Positions 15,396 through 24,994 are shown, counted from the stretch's first letter. The stretch: DNA of 33,450 nt from Caldilineaceae bacterium bin5 (GCA_002238445.1 MPML01000059.1:1-33450); one strand, 5' to 3'. Notes: generated by a model from the sequence alone, not told the origin. Translations and numbers: made by a program.

Positions 15396-17684
15396 TTACT
15401 TCAGCAGTAAGCGTGCTAGCAGAAGCTCCGGCTCCCAGACGCCAACCCGTACTACCGGCTCGAGAGTCTCGACATCGTAGACGACCAGACGCAGCTCGTA
15501 CTCGCCCGCGGGGAGATCGGGCGGGAAAACCAGGCGGACGAGCGTGTCCAAAGGCTGGGCAGATGCCCCAGGCTGCAGTGTCGAATGTTCAGGTTTCCAC
15601 AACTCCGTATCTTCCTGATAGCTCCAGCCACCGTCCTGCTCCACCGGATAGAGCCTGAGCGAGGTCGCGTAGCTGATTTCAGAATCCACGAGCTCACGAA
15701 ATCGCATTGCAACCCACATCGGTTTGAGGCGATCCAGATCTGACAATTGCTTGACCGAGAGTTGGACTTCCTCCTGACCCAGTGCGACCCCTGCAAGAGC
15801 GATGCCGCTATCGTACTCTACCGCCAACGGCTCCAGCTGTTCGTAGTGAGTCCAGACAACGCGGCTCTCGATCCGAGGACCTCCACCGGCCACCGGTAGC
15901 AGTCCCTCGCTTTCCAAGGCTGTGGATTCCGGATCGACAAAACCTACATACAGTCGGGCCACAGCAGGCGCGCGGTCTAACGGGATCACGTAAGTGTCCT
16001 CATACAAAGTGCCTGGCTTCCAAAGTGTAAGAGGCCGAACACCCCAGCCAGGATGCGTGGTCACATTCCCAATCTGCATGCTGTTTGGGTCCAACAAGTG
16101 TATGAATAATTCGAGGTCCCGTATCTGTTCCTTCTGCGTGCGAAAGTAGAGTGTAACCGCGGCTTCTTCGCCGCTTAGCGAGCCAGGCTCGGGAAAACGG
16201 GCCGCAACCAATTCCACCCCGTCTCCGTACACTTTCCCTATCGGCTGTGCGTCTGCCGGCACAGCTTCAACCGCATTGGCCATGCCGCCCAACCCGTACG
16301 ACTCGGGCAGCAAATCGACTAGAGCATAGACCGAGCAGCACCAAAGGCCCACCGGTACAACCAGCCCCAGCGCCGTGCGTCCAAACCGGGGCAGGAATCC
16401 GGCCCAGAATCGGAGTCCGTACACGGCCGCTACGGCCAGTGCACTGATGGCCGGAAAGAGCAGCCGTCCCTGCGAGCCCTGTGCCACGGAAATCCAACCG
16501 GCAAGAAGTGCTAGCGAAATAACTATCCATATCCATACAATGCCCATAGCGTCGTCTTTCTGTTCTTGCAGCCCCGCCGCTCCCTCGGCTGTCCGCCGCG
16601 TCCGCAGCCAGGCTAGGACGGCCCCCGTCGCGGCCAGAACGGACAACAGTTCGAAAAGGCTATAAGTCCAAGAAGGAAGGAGAATGCTAAACCACCCGAA
16701 AATGCCCCAAAAGGACATCTGCAGACCTCGCAGCTCACCAACTATGCTCTGTAAAGTCGCAGGCTCCACCCGCAACCCGGTGACGCTGAGCAAATTCTCG
16801 GTGCCGAAAGGATCTCCATAGAGGAGCACATTCCGGGCATACCACCAGCCGGCGACAAGCAGCACGGTCCCACCGACGAGAAGTCCTCCATTCAGAGCCG
16901 TTCGCCATGCTTTCTGCCTCGCAGCCAAAAATAGAAAAGTGAAGGCCGTAAGAGGTAAGAGACCCAACCCTTGCAGCTTGCTCAAGGCTGCCAGCCCCAA
17001 CAGTAGGCCAAGTCCCGCCCAATGCCACCAGAGTAATCCCCGGCCTCGGTCGCGCCTGGCCAGCACCGCCATGTATACCAGCGCCGCCGCGCTTACCATG
17101 GTTATCATGTTGTCATTGGAAAGGCTTGCGCTGATAAATGTAAACTGCGGAATGGTCGCAACCAGGGCGGTTGCCAGCAGCCGCGACCAACGGTCCGTCG
17201 GAAATGTATGCCGGGAAAGCAGGTACGTAAGCAAGACTGTAAACGTGCCGAGTACTACCGAAATCCAGCGACCAACGCGTAACGCCAGATCAACGCCCTG
17301 CAGAGGTCTGCTCTGTGCGCTGAAGAGCATGAAGTTCTTGTTGCCGGGTTGATGTGGATTGCCAAGATTCGCCCTGGGGTTGCGTACCGCGAACGCATCG
17401 AGCCCGCTCTGATCTATACCTGCCGTCGCCAGCCCTACCAAAGCATAGTAGAGCGGCGGCTGACTGCCTTCCTGTTCCCAGGGTCCCGTTATCTCCGGGC
17501 CCTGCACAGGGAGCCCGTTGCCCGCGGCCAGATGCCGCGCAAAGGCATAGTGGTAGATCTCGTCGGGTGTCTCAAAAGGTGGAACGACCAGACTGTAGGC
17601 AATGCCTGTCAACAAAAATAAGCCCAGCAACAGGCCGACCAACACAGTCTCCACTCTTGGTCCCCCGCGCGACTCAGAGAGCAT
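15396..17684 (-). CDS. Large membrane glycosyltransferase-like protein (GT39/PMT-like)
   Basis: The 762-residue protein has an N-terminal membrane region with roughly ten or more helices and a large C-terminal extracytoplasmic region. The first loop carries PPFETPDEIYHYAFARHL, whose Asp41-Glu42 matches the acidic catalytic position of lipid-phosphosugar glycosyltransferases of the GT-C fold. From about 450 onward the sequence reads as two beta-sandwich-like modules (phrases such as VTLYFRT, LFIHLLDP and LPAGEYELRLVVYDVE). ATG 17684 has an excellent AAAGGAG ribosome binding site six bases upstream. It follows the 1525-residue gene on the same strand after 203 bases. It probably transfers a sugar from a polyprenyl carrier to an envelope acceptor; donor and acceptor unknown. 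Confidence 0.75.
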   Translation of the reverse strand: MLSESRGGPRVETVLVGLLLGLFLLTGIAYSLVVPPFETPDEIYHYAFARHLAAGNGLPVQGPEITGPWEQEGSQPPLYYALVGLATAGIDQSGLDAFAVRNPRANLGNPHQPGNKNFMLFSAQSRPLQGVDLALRVGRWISVVLGTFTVLLTYLLSRHTFPTDRWSRLLATALVATIPQFTFISASLSNDNMITMVSAAALVYMAVLARRDRGRGLLWWHWAGLGLLLGLAALSKLQGLGLLPLTAFTFLFLAARQKAWRTALNGGLLVGGTVLLVAGWWYARNVLLYGDPFGTENLLSVTGLRVEPATLQSIVGELRGLQMSFWGIFGWFSILLPSWTYSLFELLSVLAATGAVLAWLRTRRTAEGAAGLQEQKDDAMGIVWIWIVISLALLAGWISVAQGSQGRLLFPAISALAVAAVYGLRFWAGFLPRFGRTALGLVVPVGLWCCSVYALVDLLPESYGLGGMANAVEAVPADAQPIGKVYGDGVELVAARFPEPGSLSGEEAAVTLYFRTQKEQIRDLELFIHLLDPNSMQIGNVTTHPGWGVRPLTLWKPGTLYEDTYVIPLDRAPAVARLYVGFVDPESTALESEGLLPVAGGGPRIESRVVWTHYEQLEPLAVEYDSGIALAGVALGQEEVQLSVKQLSDLDRLKPMWVAMRFRELVDSEISYATSLRLYPVEQDGGWSYQEDTELWKPEHSTLQPGASAQPLDTLVRLVFPPDLPAGEYELRLVVYDVETLEPVVRVGVWEPELLLARLLLK

Positions 17685-17887
17685 GTTGGGCTCCTTTCGC
17701 CGCGTTCCACTCCTCCAAGAGTACCAAGGTCACGAAGATCTGCAAGAAGGTCCTTTCAACAACGCCTTGAAATGTTTCAACGCTGGCGGTCAATGTCCTT
17801 AGGTGTCCTTCGACAAGACCATTCTTGGCCATTGAGGTGCCATAACCTGTTTCGTGTTGAGCCGGACTTCGAGTACGGTGAGGCGGG

Positions 17888-20800
17888 TCATCGCCCACAG
17901 ACATCGCAATCTGAAACGTGAAAGTAAGCCAGCTGCAGAGAGTCTTCCCCGGACTGCGTCAGAATCCGCGGCGCGCCATCGATGGTTACATCGTAAAGGC
18001 CGGCAACAAGCCGCAAAGAGCCAGGCGGAAGCGTCGCCGGAATCGGCATGGCCGCACTTACGAGAACCTGCGAACTGTCCATTCGGAGTTCAGGATCCCA
18101 CTGGGCAACAAGGTTCCCGGGCTCGTCGAGCAGGTGCAGGAAGAACTTTTCCCCGCCAGTTAAGGTTGACGGATCTCCGCTCCATTCCATATGAACAACT
18201 AGTCTGCCGCCCGCAGGGGGAAAGTTGGGGCTGACCTGGGCGCGTTCCAAAGTCAAGCCGTTTACGAATTCGACGTCGAGAAGCCGCCATTCCTGGGGGT
18301 CTGGCAGTGCGTAGAGTTCAACAAGCCATGGCCCTGTCGTCTCCTGCGCAGCCAGCTGGTAAAAATGGGCAAGCGCTTGACGAGAATTTTCCTTGGTTTC
18401 ATCGTTTCCTTCTAACGGGGCCGTATGGATGATCCTTCGTACGCCATCACTGAGAAGATCATTCACCTTCTCCCCGGCAGTCTTGGATTCTCCCGGTAGC
18501 GAATGCAGGGCTGAGTGTTCAACACTTCCAGTATAGTAGTACCAGAGCGAAGAACCAGTTGCAGATTCAATAAAATGGATGTTCGCCGGGCTGAGACCTG
18601 CACTCCAGCGCTCCAAGAGTCCGGCCAGGTCTCGCATTCCTCTCGACTTCGTAAACTCTGGATCAAAGTGATAATTTCGTAAGGCGAAAAGATTGCCGGC
18701 GACGACTAGAAGAAGGAGAGAGACTGCAGCCACACCCCCTACCGGAATCTTCGCCAAGGTGAACCGGCCGACTGCCTCGGAATCCTCCGCCCAGATTCTC
18801 CATCTCCACCCCAAATGACTCTCTACAATATCTCCGATGTTCTTGAACCCAATGGCCAGAAGAAACAATAAGGGCAGCAGCGCTATGGCATGAAAGCTCC
18901 AATAGAACGGAGACCACCAGAAAAATGGGGCGACCCAGACCGGGAGAAGGGAAACCAGCAGGTACAACAGGAGTAGGACGACGCCGTAGTGGCCTCTGAA
19001 ACGGAAACCGGCTTCTTCGCTTTCTGAAGATTCCCCACCTTCGACGTCTGTCAAGTCTTCGTCGACATTCTCATATTGAGCCGTCTTTCTTCTTTCAGTC
19101 AATAATGCGCTGGCCACCGCAACTGCCACCACGGCGAGCGAGAATAGGAAAGCAACGTTCTGCCAAGTCACATGCGGCACATATTCTCCCAGTGTGAGGC
19201 GGCCAAACATCCACCTGAGCCATGCCCAAGTCTTCCAGTAAGTGCCTTCCAAGCCAAGAGGAACCACCCTGGGCAAGACGCCGAATAACGACGACGCCGC
19301 GGTCAGGGCCACGATCGCGATCTGGGCCCAAGCCCAGCTTCTCAAGACATGACCACTCAGTCGCGTCCCTTCTTCACTTTGCCTCGGGCGCCGCTCACGC
19401 GCCAGCAAAAACAGTACAAACAGGTTCTGCATCAAAAAGGCAAGAACGACGAAAAACTGAGTGTAAATGGCGACCACAGTAACGATTACATAGGAGAAGA
19501 AGTCTTTTCGGCTCGACCTACCGCTAAGTATTCTCAATGCCAAGATCACGCTGCAAGTAGCGAGAACCAAGCCGAGAGTCTGAAGTAAGACATCCTGGCT
19601 GGCCCAGACGGCGTACGTATTCACAGCCACTAACAGTGTCGCCGCTAGAGTGGTGAATGCGCTCAACCGTAATCCAGTCGCCAGACGGAAAGCTAATGGA
19701 ACAGCTATCGTGCCACAGAGAGCCGATGCCGAACGCACAGCAAACTCGCTTGTCCCTATTACGCCAAGCCAAATGTGCTGCACCCAGAAGCTGCCAACCA
19801 TATAAGGGATTTGAATTTGAGGAAAAACCCCGAATTGCGCCAGAAATGGCAACCGGCTGATTTGATATGCAAACGCTTCCAAGTCGCTCAGTTCCTGACC
19901 TCCTAGACGGTAGAAGCGTAGCGCAAATCCAACGAGGATTATGAGCAATACCGTAATTCTTTGAAATTCCCTGTCGGCCAGATTTATCCGCTTGGCGCTG
20001 CACGATTCCTGCTGAATTCGCGAGGCCATGACTTGCCCCCTTCCATGGGAAAACGATTGGGAAAGAAAAGCTCTTTGCTTTTCGGCGAATGACCGGCCAC
20101 GCCTCCAAGTCATTCTAAACCCCCCAGCTAACGGGCTTCGCAGCGCCAACAGGAGAATAATCCAGCTCGCGCCGCTAATGGCAAGGCCCCAGCGCACGCT
20201 GAAGGGACGGTAGGACAGGTCCAGTGTTCCTCTGCCTGCGGGAACCGGTATGCCCAGGAAAGATTGGTGGGCGCGCACGATCGGCAGGTCAGCGGGCTGC
20301 GAGGTTCGATCCGCTCCCGCCCATTCCGCCTGCCAGCCAGGCAGGTAGTTCTCGCTGACAAAAAGCAGGCCGGGTTCATCGCTCTCTATCCTGAAAATCA
20401 GGTGAGAAGCCCCCGTCCTTTCGACCTCTATCGAAGCAGCGCCTCCACTTCCCAGCGTCATGCGCCCCTCTACCCAGTCGTAACCCACCGCATCACCATC
20501 CGCCTGCGCGATCAATAATTCCTTCTGCAGGTCGAAGCCGGGGTCGCCCAGCAGATCGAGCGCTGTCCGGTCGTCTACGAGCCGTGCACGCTGTGTCCAC
20601 CAGTGGCGCGGCGAAACGCTATCCAGTCGGTGCAGGCGGGTCGCCTCGTCCTCAAGCGGGAACTCTTCCACCAACTGGCTGGCGACCACAAGTTCCTCCC
20701 TCCAGGTAAGAACGGTGCCAACCCCTGTCACCTCCCACATTCTGTCAACCGGGAAGCTCTCAAAGAAAGTGTTGTAGGTAGACAGCCGCAGAACGCTGGC

Positions 20801-22465
20801 AGCCCAAACATCCTCCCAGCCGGCGAACATCCCGCTATCTTCGGGCAGACGTCGTTCGTTATATACGCGCTGCGGCAGAGCGGCAGTTTCGTCTGCCAGA
20901 GTTTGCGCCGCCTCGTAGGTGGCAGTTGCCTCTGGTGGTGTCAACGCATAACGAGCTTCGTGCCCGTCAGCAAGATTCAACGTGAAGCTGGTAAGGAAAA
21001 GGTCCACGACAACGACAAAGAGCAGCAGGATTAGGCGAGTGCGAGTAGGGCGCAATGCGCTGCACAGGCTGGCAAACACCGCTGCAATCAAGAGGGACTT
21101 CCCCGCATGGAACAGGAATCCCGCGCTCGAGGCCTCGAGTCGACTGGGAAGCTGCCAGAAAATGAACACCAGCGCTACTAATGCCGCAACCGAGACCATG
21201 AAGCCCCAGCAAACTCTCTGGCGCCAGCGGGCAGCCAGCGAAGGCAAAAGTGCAAAGCCAAAGCCGCTCAGAACACTAAGAGAGAACGCCACCAGATAGG
21301 CAACCCGCTCCTGGCCCCGAAATAGCGACCAGCCTGGCGCAAAGCGGTACAACAGAGGATAGATCGGTAGTTTTTCTCCAAAAGAGACCAGCAAGGCAAA
21401 GCCGCCCACAATAAGAAAGAAGATAGCGGCAGGCCGGGCGAAGGAAGCAGCTTCGGAAAGTTCGAACCGGTTCGCCAAGAGAGCGGCCGCGGCGATGAGA
21501 GCAAGGCCCATCCCAACCATGCCTACATATAACGGTGAGTAGAAGGTCAATACGCCCGGCACAATGAACTGCCACGTATCTTCAAACGGGAAACCACTGC
21601 TCAGCTCGTGAAAGGGGCGGGCGGAACGCACTGTCAGTCTTGTGTATTCGAGGGCAGGCCACAGCTGCGCTGCCGTCAGACCTAATAGAATTACCGCATA
21701 CAAAACCACTCGCATCGACTGCTGGCCCAGTCGAGCAGCAACTGATCCTCCTGCTACTGACACAGACCGGCCTGTGCTTCCTGTAGGCAATAGCAAGCGC
21801 AACTGGACGACTACCAAAGTCAGCATCCAGCCGGCCACCGCGTATGATAGAAAGAGAAAAGTCTGTGGATGGTTGGCATAAAAGGCAACTGCGTGGACGG
21901 CGCAAGCAATTAGCCAGCGGGTCCAGCGCGTCTTGCCAGACTCGTCGGGCAGTAGCAACCAGAGGATCAGCGGCAGCCAGACAGCCACCCGCAGTATTCC
22001 CAACTGTAGAGGCGGATAGCCCGTAAGATAGCCCGAAAAGCCAAACACGAGACCGGCGGCAAAGCCGGCCATCCGCCGCCCAGTCAATCGATGCACTAGC
22101 AATGCCGTAAAGCAGCACGCCAGAACGATGTGGATCAGCGCTTCGAATTGCAGCCAATATAACCTTCCGGCAACAGTGCGACTGAACCAGGTGATAATCA
22201 GAAGTATGTTGCTGACCGGGTAAAACACCGCGGACTCAGTGTCGGCCAGGAAAGGATGGCCCGAATTTACGTGGGGATTCCAGACCGGGAAATTTCCTGC
22301 AAGCAACGACTTCTGTTGAAAGAAACTGTAGGGTAGATAATGGCGAGTAAAGTCGCCTTCGAGAAATGCAGACAGTCCGAGAAGGTGTGGCGCAAAGAAG
22401 AGCGCAGCCAGCGCGCAGTATGCCAAAACTATTGGGAAGGTCGAATGAGATTCTGTTCGAGTCAT
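17888..22465 (-). CDS. YfhO-like and GT39-like glycosyltransferase fusion
   Basis: This is one uninterrupted 1525-residue frame made of two membrane glycosyltransferase-like halves. Residues 1 to about 800 resemble YfhO: an N-terminal acidic loop with EGDFTRHYLPY (Asp38), GNFPVWNPHVNSGHPF, many helices, then an extracytoplasmic beta domain with SENYLPGWQAEW. From about 813 (an internal Met with AGGGGG upstream) a GT39/ArnT-like half begins: ALRFYRLGGQELSDLEAFAY with Asp861/Glu863, about ten helices, then a C-terminal beta module. The start overlaps the upstream small gene by four bases (ATGA) without its own ribosome binding site. The length is about double that of either family. An internal start at 20029 could also produce the second half separately. 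Confidence 0.75.
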   Translation of the reverse strand: MTRTESHSTFPIVLAYCALAALFFAPHLLGLSAFLEGDFTRHYLPYSFFQQKSLLAGNFPVWNPHVNSGHPFLADTESAVFYPVSNILLIITWFSRTVAGRLYWLQFEALIHIVLACCFTALLVHRLTGRRMAGFAAGLVFGFSGYLTGYPPLQLGILRVAVWLPLILWLLLPDESGKTRWTRWLIACAVHAVAFYANHPQTFLFLSYAVAGWMLTLVVVQLRLLLPTGSTGRSVSVAGGSVAARLGQQSMRVVLYAVILLGLTAAQLWPALEYTRLTVRSARPFHELSSGFPFEDTWQFIVPGVLTFYSPLYVGMVGMGLALIAAAALLANRFELSEAASFARPAAIFFLIVGGFALLVSFGEKLPIYPLLYRFAPGWSLFRGQERVAYLVAFSLSVLSGFGFALLPSLAARWRQRVCWGFMVSVAALVALVFIFWQLPSRLEASSAGFLFHAGKSLLIAAVFASLCSALRPTRTRLILLLFVVVVDLFLTSFTLNLADGHEARYALTPPEATATYEAAQTLADETAALPQRVYNERRLPEDSGMFAGWEDVWAASVLRLSTYNTFFESFPVDRMWEVTGVGTVLTWREELVVASQLVEEFPLEDEATRLHRLDSVSPRHWWTQRARLVDDRTALDLLGDPGFDLQKELLIAQADGDAVGYDWVEGRMTLGSGGAASIEVERTGASHLIFRIESDEPGLLFVSENYLPGWQAEWAGADRTSQPADLPIVRAHQSFLGIPVPAGRGTLDLSYRPFSVRWGLAISGASWIILLLALRSPLAGGFRMTWRRGRSFAEKQRAFLSQSFSHGRGQVMASRIQQESCSAKRINLADREFQRITVLLIILVGFALRFYRLGGQELSDLEAFAYQISRLPFLAQFGVFPQIQIPYMVGSFWVQHIWLGVIGTSEFAVRSASALCGTIAVPLAFRLATGLRLSAFTTLAATLLVAVNTYAVWASQDVLLQTLGLVLATCSVILALRILSGRSSRKDFFSYVIVTVVAIYTQFFVVLAFLMQNLFVLFLLARERRPRQSEEGTRLSGHVLRSWAWAQIAIVALTAASSLFGVLPRVVPLGLEGTYWKTWAWLRWMFGRLTLGEYVPHVTWQNVAFLFSLAVVAVAVASALLTERRKTAQYENVDEDLTDVEGGESSESEEAGFRFRGHYGVVLLLLYLLVSLLPVWVAPFFWWSPFYWSFHAIALLPLLFLLAIGFKNIGDIVESHLGWRWRIWAEDSEAVGRFTLAKIPVGGVAAVSLLLLVVAGNLFALRNYHFDPEFTKSRGMRDLAGLLERWSAGLSPANIHFIESATGSSLWYYYTGSVEHSALHSLPGESKTAGEKVNDLLSDGVRRIIHTAPLEGNDETKENSRQALAHFYQLAAQETTGPWLVELYALPDPQEWRLLDVEFVNGLTLERAQVSPNFPPAGGRLVVHMEWSGDPSTLTGGEKFFLHLLDEPGNLVAQWDPELRMDSSQVLVSAAMPIPATLPPGSLRLVAGLYDVTIDGAPRILTQSGEDSLQLAYFHVSDCDVCGR

Positions 22466-22824
22466 CGCGGCAGGCTTGAAGTTTCTAGCCGTTTAGGGAT
22501 TTTCACAGCTGGAAGGCCGCTAAGAAGATTGTAGCGGGATAGGATCCTGTCGACCTCCTCCTGGTCGGCACCAACGCGGGCTGTCAGCGCCTCCCCATCC
22601 ACTATCTCTTCCTCGTTCAGCTCCTCAAAAAAAACCGCCACCACTTCCCACGGTATGTCCTGCCGGATGCTTTTCTGGGATTCCCGTGGGATCAGGTAGA
22701 GAATCCCCGAACTGTCGGCGCGGTGCGAGCGCCGCCATATATCGTTGACGGTGCCCGTTTCTCCCCGGTCCCAGAACGTCTGGACACATTCAGGCAAGAT
22801 TTCGATGGCTACAGGAGAGACCAT
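22462..22824 (-). CDS. Small conserved-looking protein of unknown function
   Basis: I do not recognise this 120-residue soluble protein. ATG 22824 is chosen because GGAG lies six bases upstream; GTG at 22836 is an alternative adding four residues. The N-terminal third is mixed, and the middle is acidic and probably helical (VVAVFFEELNEEEIVDGEALTARVG). The C-terminal part reads DQEEVDRILSRYNLLSGLP, suggesting a small helical domain. No membrane segment is visible. Its stop overlaps the start of the giant glycosyltransferase (ATGA), so the two are translationally coupled and it may be a cytosolic accessory or regulator of envelope glycosylation; that role is inference. Confidence 0.6.
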   Translation of the reverse strand: MVSPVAIEILPECVQTFWDRGETGTVNDIWRRSHRADSSGILYLIPRESQKSIRQDIPWEVVAVFFEELNEEEIVDGEALTARVGADQEEVDRILSRYNLLSGLPAVKIPKRLETSSLPR

Positions 22825-22920
22825 AGACGACTCCACGTCCTAGCCGTGCCCTCAGCCTCGCTTACGCAGGCCTTTTCCAGTCAGCGGCTGGCGACGTTCA
22901 GGAAAATTAAGCGAAGGTCC

Positions 22921-22952
22921 AAACAGAAACGCCGGCCACAGTTCGGCCGGCG
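22921..22952 (-). terminator. Intrinsic terminator after E1 alpha gene
   Basis: A perfect 8-bp stem, CGCCGGCC (22930-22937) with GGCCGGCG (22945-22952) around a 7-base loop, is followed on the minus strand by TTTCTGTTT. It lies about 95 bases after the stop at 23049. It separates the E1 alpha gene from the envelope operon that starts at 22824. Confidence 0.75.
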
Positions 22953-23048
22953 AATAGCGCGCCTGGCTGTAGGTTGCAATGACGGGGTACTACCGGGGAG
23001 CTTCCGAAATGCTGTCCCTGGATCATCTGAACCTTGCTGCAACTTCCT

Positions 23049-24017
23049 CTACGGCGCGTACAAGCCGTCCATCACAGTTTCCGGATCGGGCAGAGGGCTG
23101 GCCTCGGCGAACTCTATTGCGTCCTCGATTTCGACGGCGGCCCGTTGCCTGATTTCGTTCAATTCGTCCTCATCTGTAACTTCCTCAGCCAACAGCTTGT
23201 CCTGATAGCGCGCAACAGGGTCCTTCTCTTCCCATTCGGCCAACAGTTCGCGCGGCACGTATTCGGCGCCGTCATGAATGGCGTGTCCCATCATGCGCAT
23301 GGTTTTTGCTTCAATCAGGGAGGGCCCTCCCCCCTGCCTGGCCCGCTCAACGGCCACACAGGTGGCCTGATATACAGCCTCCACGTCGTTCCCGTCTACA
23401 ATCTCGCTCGGAATGTTATAGCCGGCAGCGCGGTCGGCGATATTCTCAATCGGCATCTGCTGGGAAACGTGAGTGGAGTAGGCATACTGGTTGTTCTCGA
23501 CGATCAGGACATAGGGGGCCTGGTAAAGACCTGCCATGTTGAGTGATTCGTGCCACAGTCCGGCAGTACTGCCGCCATCACCCACATAAGTCATCGCCAC
23601 GCGGGCTTCACTCCGCAATTTGAGGCTCATGGCGACCCCAAGGGCGATGGGCATCGACATCGGAATATGACTGATATAGCCTACAATTCCCAGGCTCAAA
23701 TCACCCATGCCGTGGATATTGGCGTCGCGACCGCCTGTCACGCCGGTGGTCTTACCAAGGAGGTTTCCAAAGACGCGACGCGGGGTCAGACCTCGCAGAA
23801 AGTATGCGCCAATGTCACGGTGCATTGGCGCGATGATATCCTCCGGCGCCAGTGCATAGGCAGAGCCGACGCTGACGGCCTCATGGCCCCGCTCGCTGAA
23901 CGTTCCGCCCAATCCCCGTCCCTGCTTCCAAAGCGAAACCATGCCTTCGTCGAATGTTCGCGTCAATACCATCCAGTAAAAGATTTCGAGTTTCTGCTCA
24001 GTGGTCAACGCTGCCAT
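23049..24017 (-). CDS. pdhA: Thiamine-diphosphate dehydrogenase E1 component, alpha subunit
   Basis: This is the alpha chain of a 2-oxo acid (pyruvate-, branched-chain- or acetoin-type) dehydrogenase E1. The 322 residues include TRTFDEGMVSLWKQG, the conserved GHEAVSVGSAYAL, MHRDIGAYFLRG, and the thiamine diphosphate motif GDGGS (146-150) running to ENNQYAYST with Asn175-Asn176. MMGHAIHDGAEYVP is the phosphorylation-loop region. ATG 24017 has AAAGGGG upstream. A good intrinsic terminator follows, and no beta subunit, E2 or E3 gene is adjacent. The partner must be encoded elsewhere, which also leaves acetoin dehydrogenase (acoA) possible. Confidence 0.9.
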   Translation of the reverse strand: MAALTTEQKLEIFYWMVLTRTFDEGMVSLWKQGRGLGGTFSERGHEAVSVGSAYALAPEDIIAPMHRDIGAYFLRGLTPRRVFGNLLGKTTGVTGGRDANIHGMGDLSLGIVGYISHIPMSMPIALGVAMSLKLRSEARVAMTYVGDGGSTAGLWHESLNMAGLYQAPYVLIVENNQYAYSTHVSQQMPIENIADRAAGYNIPSEIVDGNDVEAVYQATCVAVERARQGGGPSLIEAKTMRMMGHAIHDGAEYVPRELLAEWEEKDPVARYQDKLLAEEVTDEDELNEIRQRAAVEIEDAIEFAEASPLPDPETVMDGLYAP

Positions 24018-24083
24018 TGCGCAACCCCTTTACTCCGAATCGAATAGTGAAATGAATCAGAAATTCTGCCGAGACTTTGGGCA

Positions 24084-24092
24084 ATTCTACCA
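24084..24092 (-). promoter_or_regulatory. Extended -10 promoter element for E1 alpha gene
   Basis: On the minus strand TGGTAGAAT forms an extended -10 (TGn plus TAGAAT, hexamer at 24084-24089). No good -35 lies 17 bases upstream, as is usual when the -10 is extended. It would give a leader of about 60 bases before ATG 24017. Confidence 0.35.
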
Positions 24093-24220
24093 CATTCCGA
24101 AGACCGATGCAGCGATAACGTTCTAGGAATTACCGGATTGGGAGTTGAGAAAGCTGAGGCCAGTGCTTCCAATGTTGAGTCCATCGGACTGCCAGCTTCC
24201 TGGCAGACGTGTCTCTTCTG

Positions 24221-24994
24221 CTAAGCCTGGTCTGCGCCTGACGCACTGTCTGCTGAAGAAGCAGTTTCGCTGTCCGGGACAGCTTCTACACCAAGCCGGG
24301 AAACCGCAAGAACGAGGATTTGATCGACGATCTGCTGGACTGAGGAGCCGAGCGTTTGAATCTGGTAGGCGTCCTCGGCTGGACGTAAAGGCGCGACCGC
24401 CCGCTGACTGTCGATTTCGTCGCGGCGTCGCAAATCGGTCAGAATCTGGGCAAAATCGGCTTCTTTTCCCCGTAAGGAGATTTCTCTAAGTCGGCGCCTC
24501 GCCCGCTCTTCTACCGGCGCAAGCATGTAAATCTTCAGTGGGGCCTCCGGCAGCACGACAGTGCCAATGTCCCGACCTACCATTACCACACCAGCTTTTC
24601 CGCCCTCGCCGGAACCATGCGTCATCCCGATGCTCCGCTGCTGACGGCTCAATTCCTGCCGGACCCGACTGTTCGCAGCCACGACCGAAACGATCCTGTC
24701 AACGCGGCGGCTATGGATGGCCCACGTTATGTCCTGCCCGCCGATACGGACCGTAGCTTGGCGCCCATCGGCTTGCTCGCTCGTCGGAGAACTGATTTCT
24801 ATGGACAGCTCTTCTGCAACGCTGCCAACCGCGTCACTGTCACTACTGTCAATTTCCTCTTCCAAAATGGCCCAGGCAACAGCCCGATACATCACGCCAG
24901 TATCGAAAAAGAGGAAATTCAACTGCTGGGCAACCTGGTAACCGACAGTGCTCTTGCCGGACGCTGCCGGGCCGTCAATTGTAATTGCATTCAC
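24221..24994 (-). CDS. cmk: Cytidylate kinase
   Basis: This enzyme phosphorylates CMP/dCMP with ATP in pyrimidine nucleotide metabolism. The 257-residue product starts with the P-loop DGPAASGKST (7-16), then FFDTGVMYRAVAWA and the conserved VMVGRDIGTVVLPEAPLKIYM followed by EERARRRLREI, the LID-like arginine region. The start is GTG 24994, since no in-frame ATG precedes the P-loop; the AGG eight bases upstream is a weak site. It is about 30 residues longer than usual because of a C-terminal low-complexity tail rich in Ser, Ala, Asp and Glu. It follows rluB on the same strand, a frequent pairing in bacteria. Confidence 0.95.
   Translation of the reverse strand: MNAITIDGPAASGKSTVGYQVAQQLNFLFFDTGVMYRAVAWAILEEEIDSSDSDAVGSVAEELSIEISSPTSEQADGRQATVRIGGQDITWAIHSRRVDRIVSVVAANSRVRQELSRQQRSIGMTHGSGEGGKAGVVMVGRDIGTVVLPEAPLKIYMLAPVEERARRRLREISLRGKEADFAQILTDLRRRDEIDSQRAVAPLRPAEDAYQIQTLGSSVQQIVDQILVLAVSRLGVEAVPDSETASSADSASGADQA

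Noticed and set aside
24189..24206. CTGCCA/TGGCAG hairpin after cmk
   Set aside because: The stem is only 6 bp and no T run follows on the cmk strand, so it is not called as a terminator.
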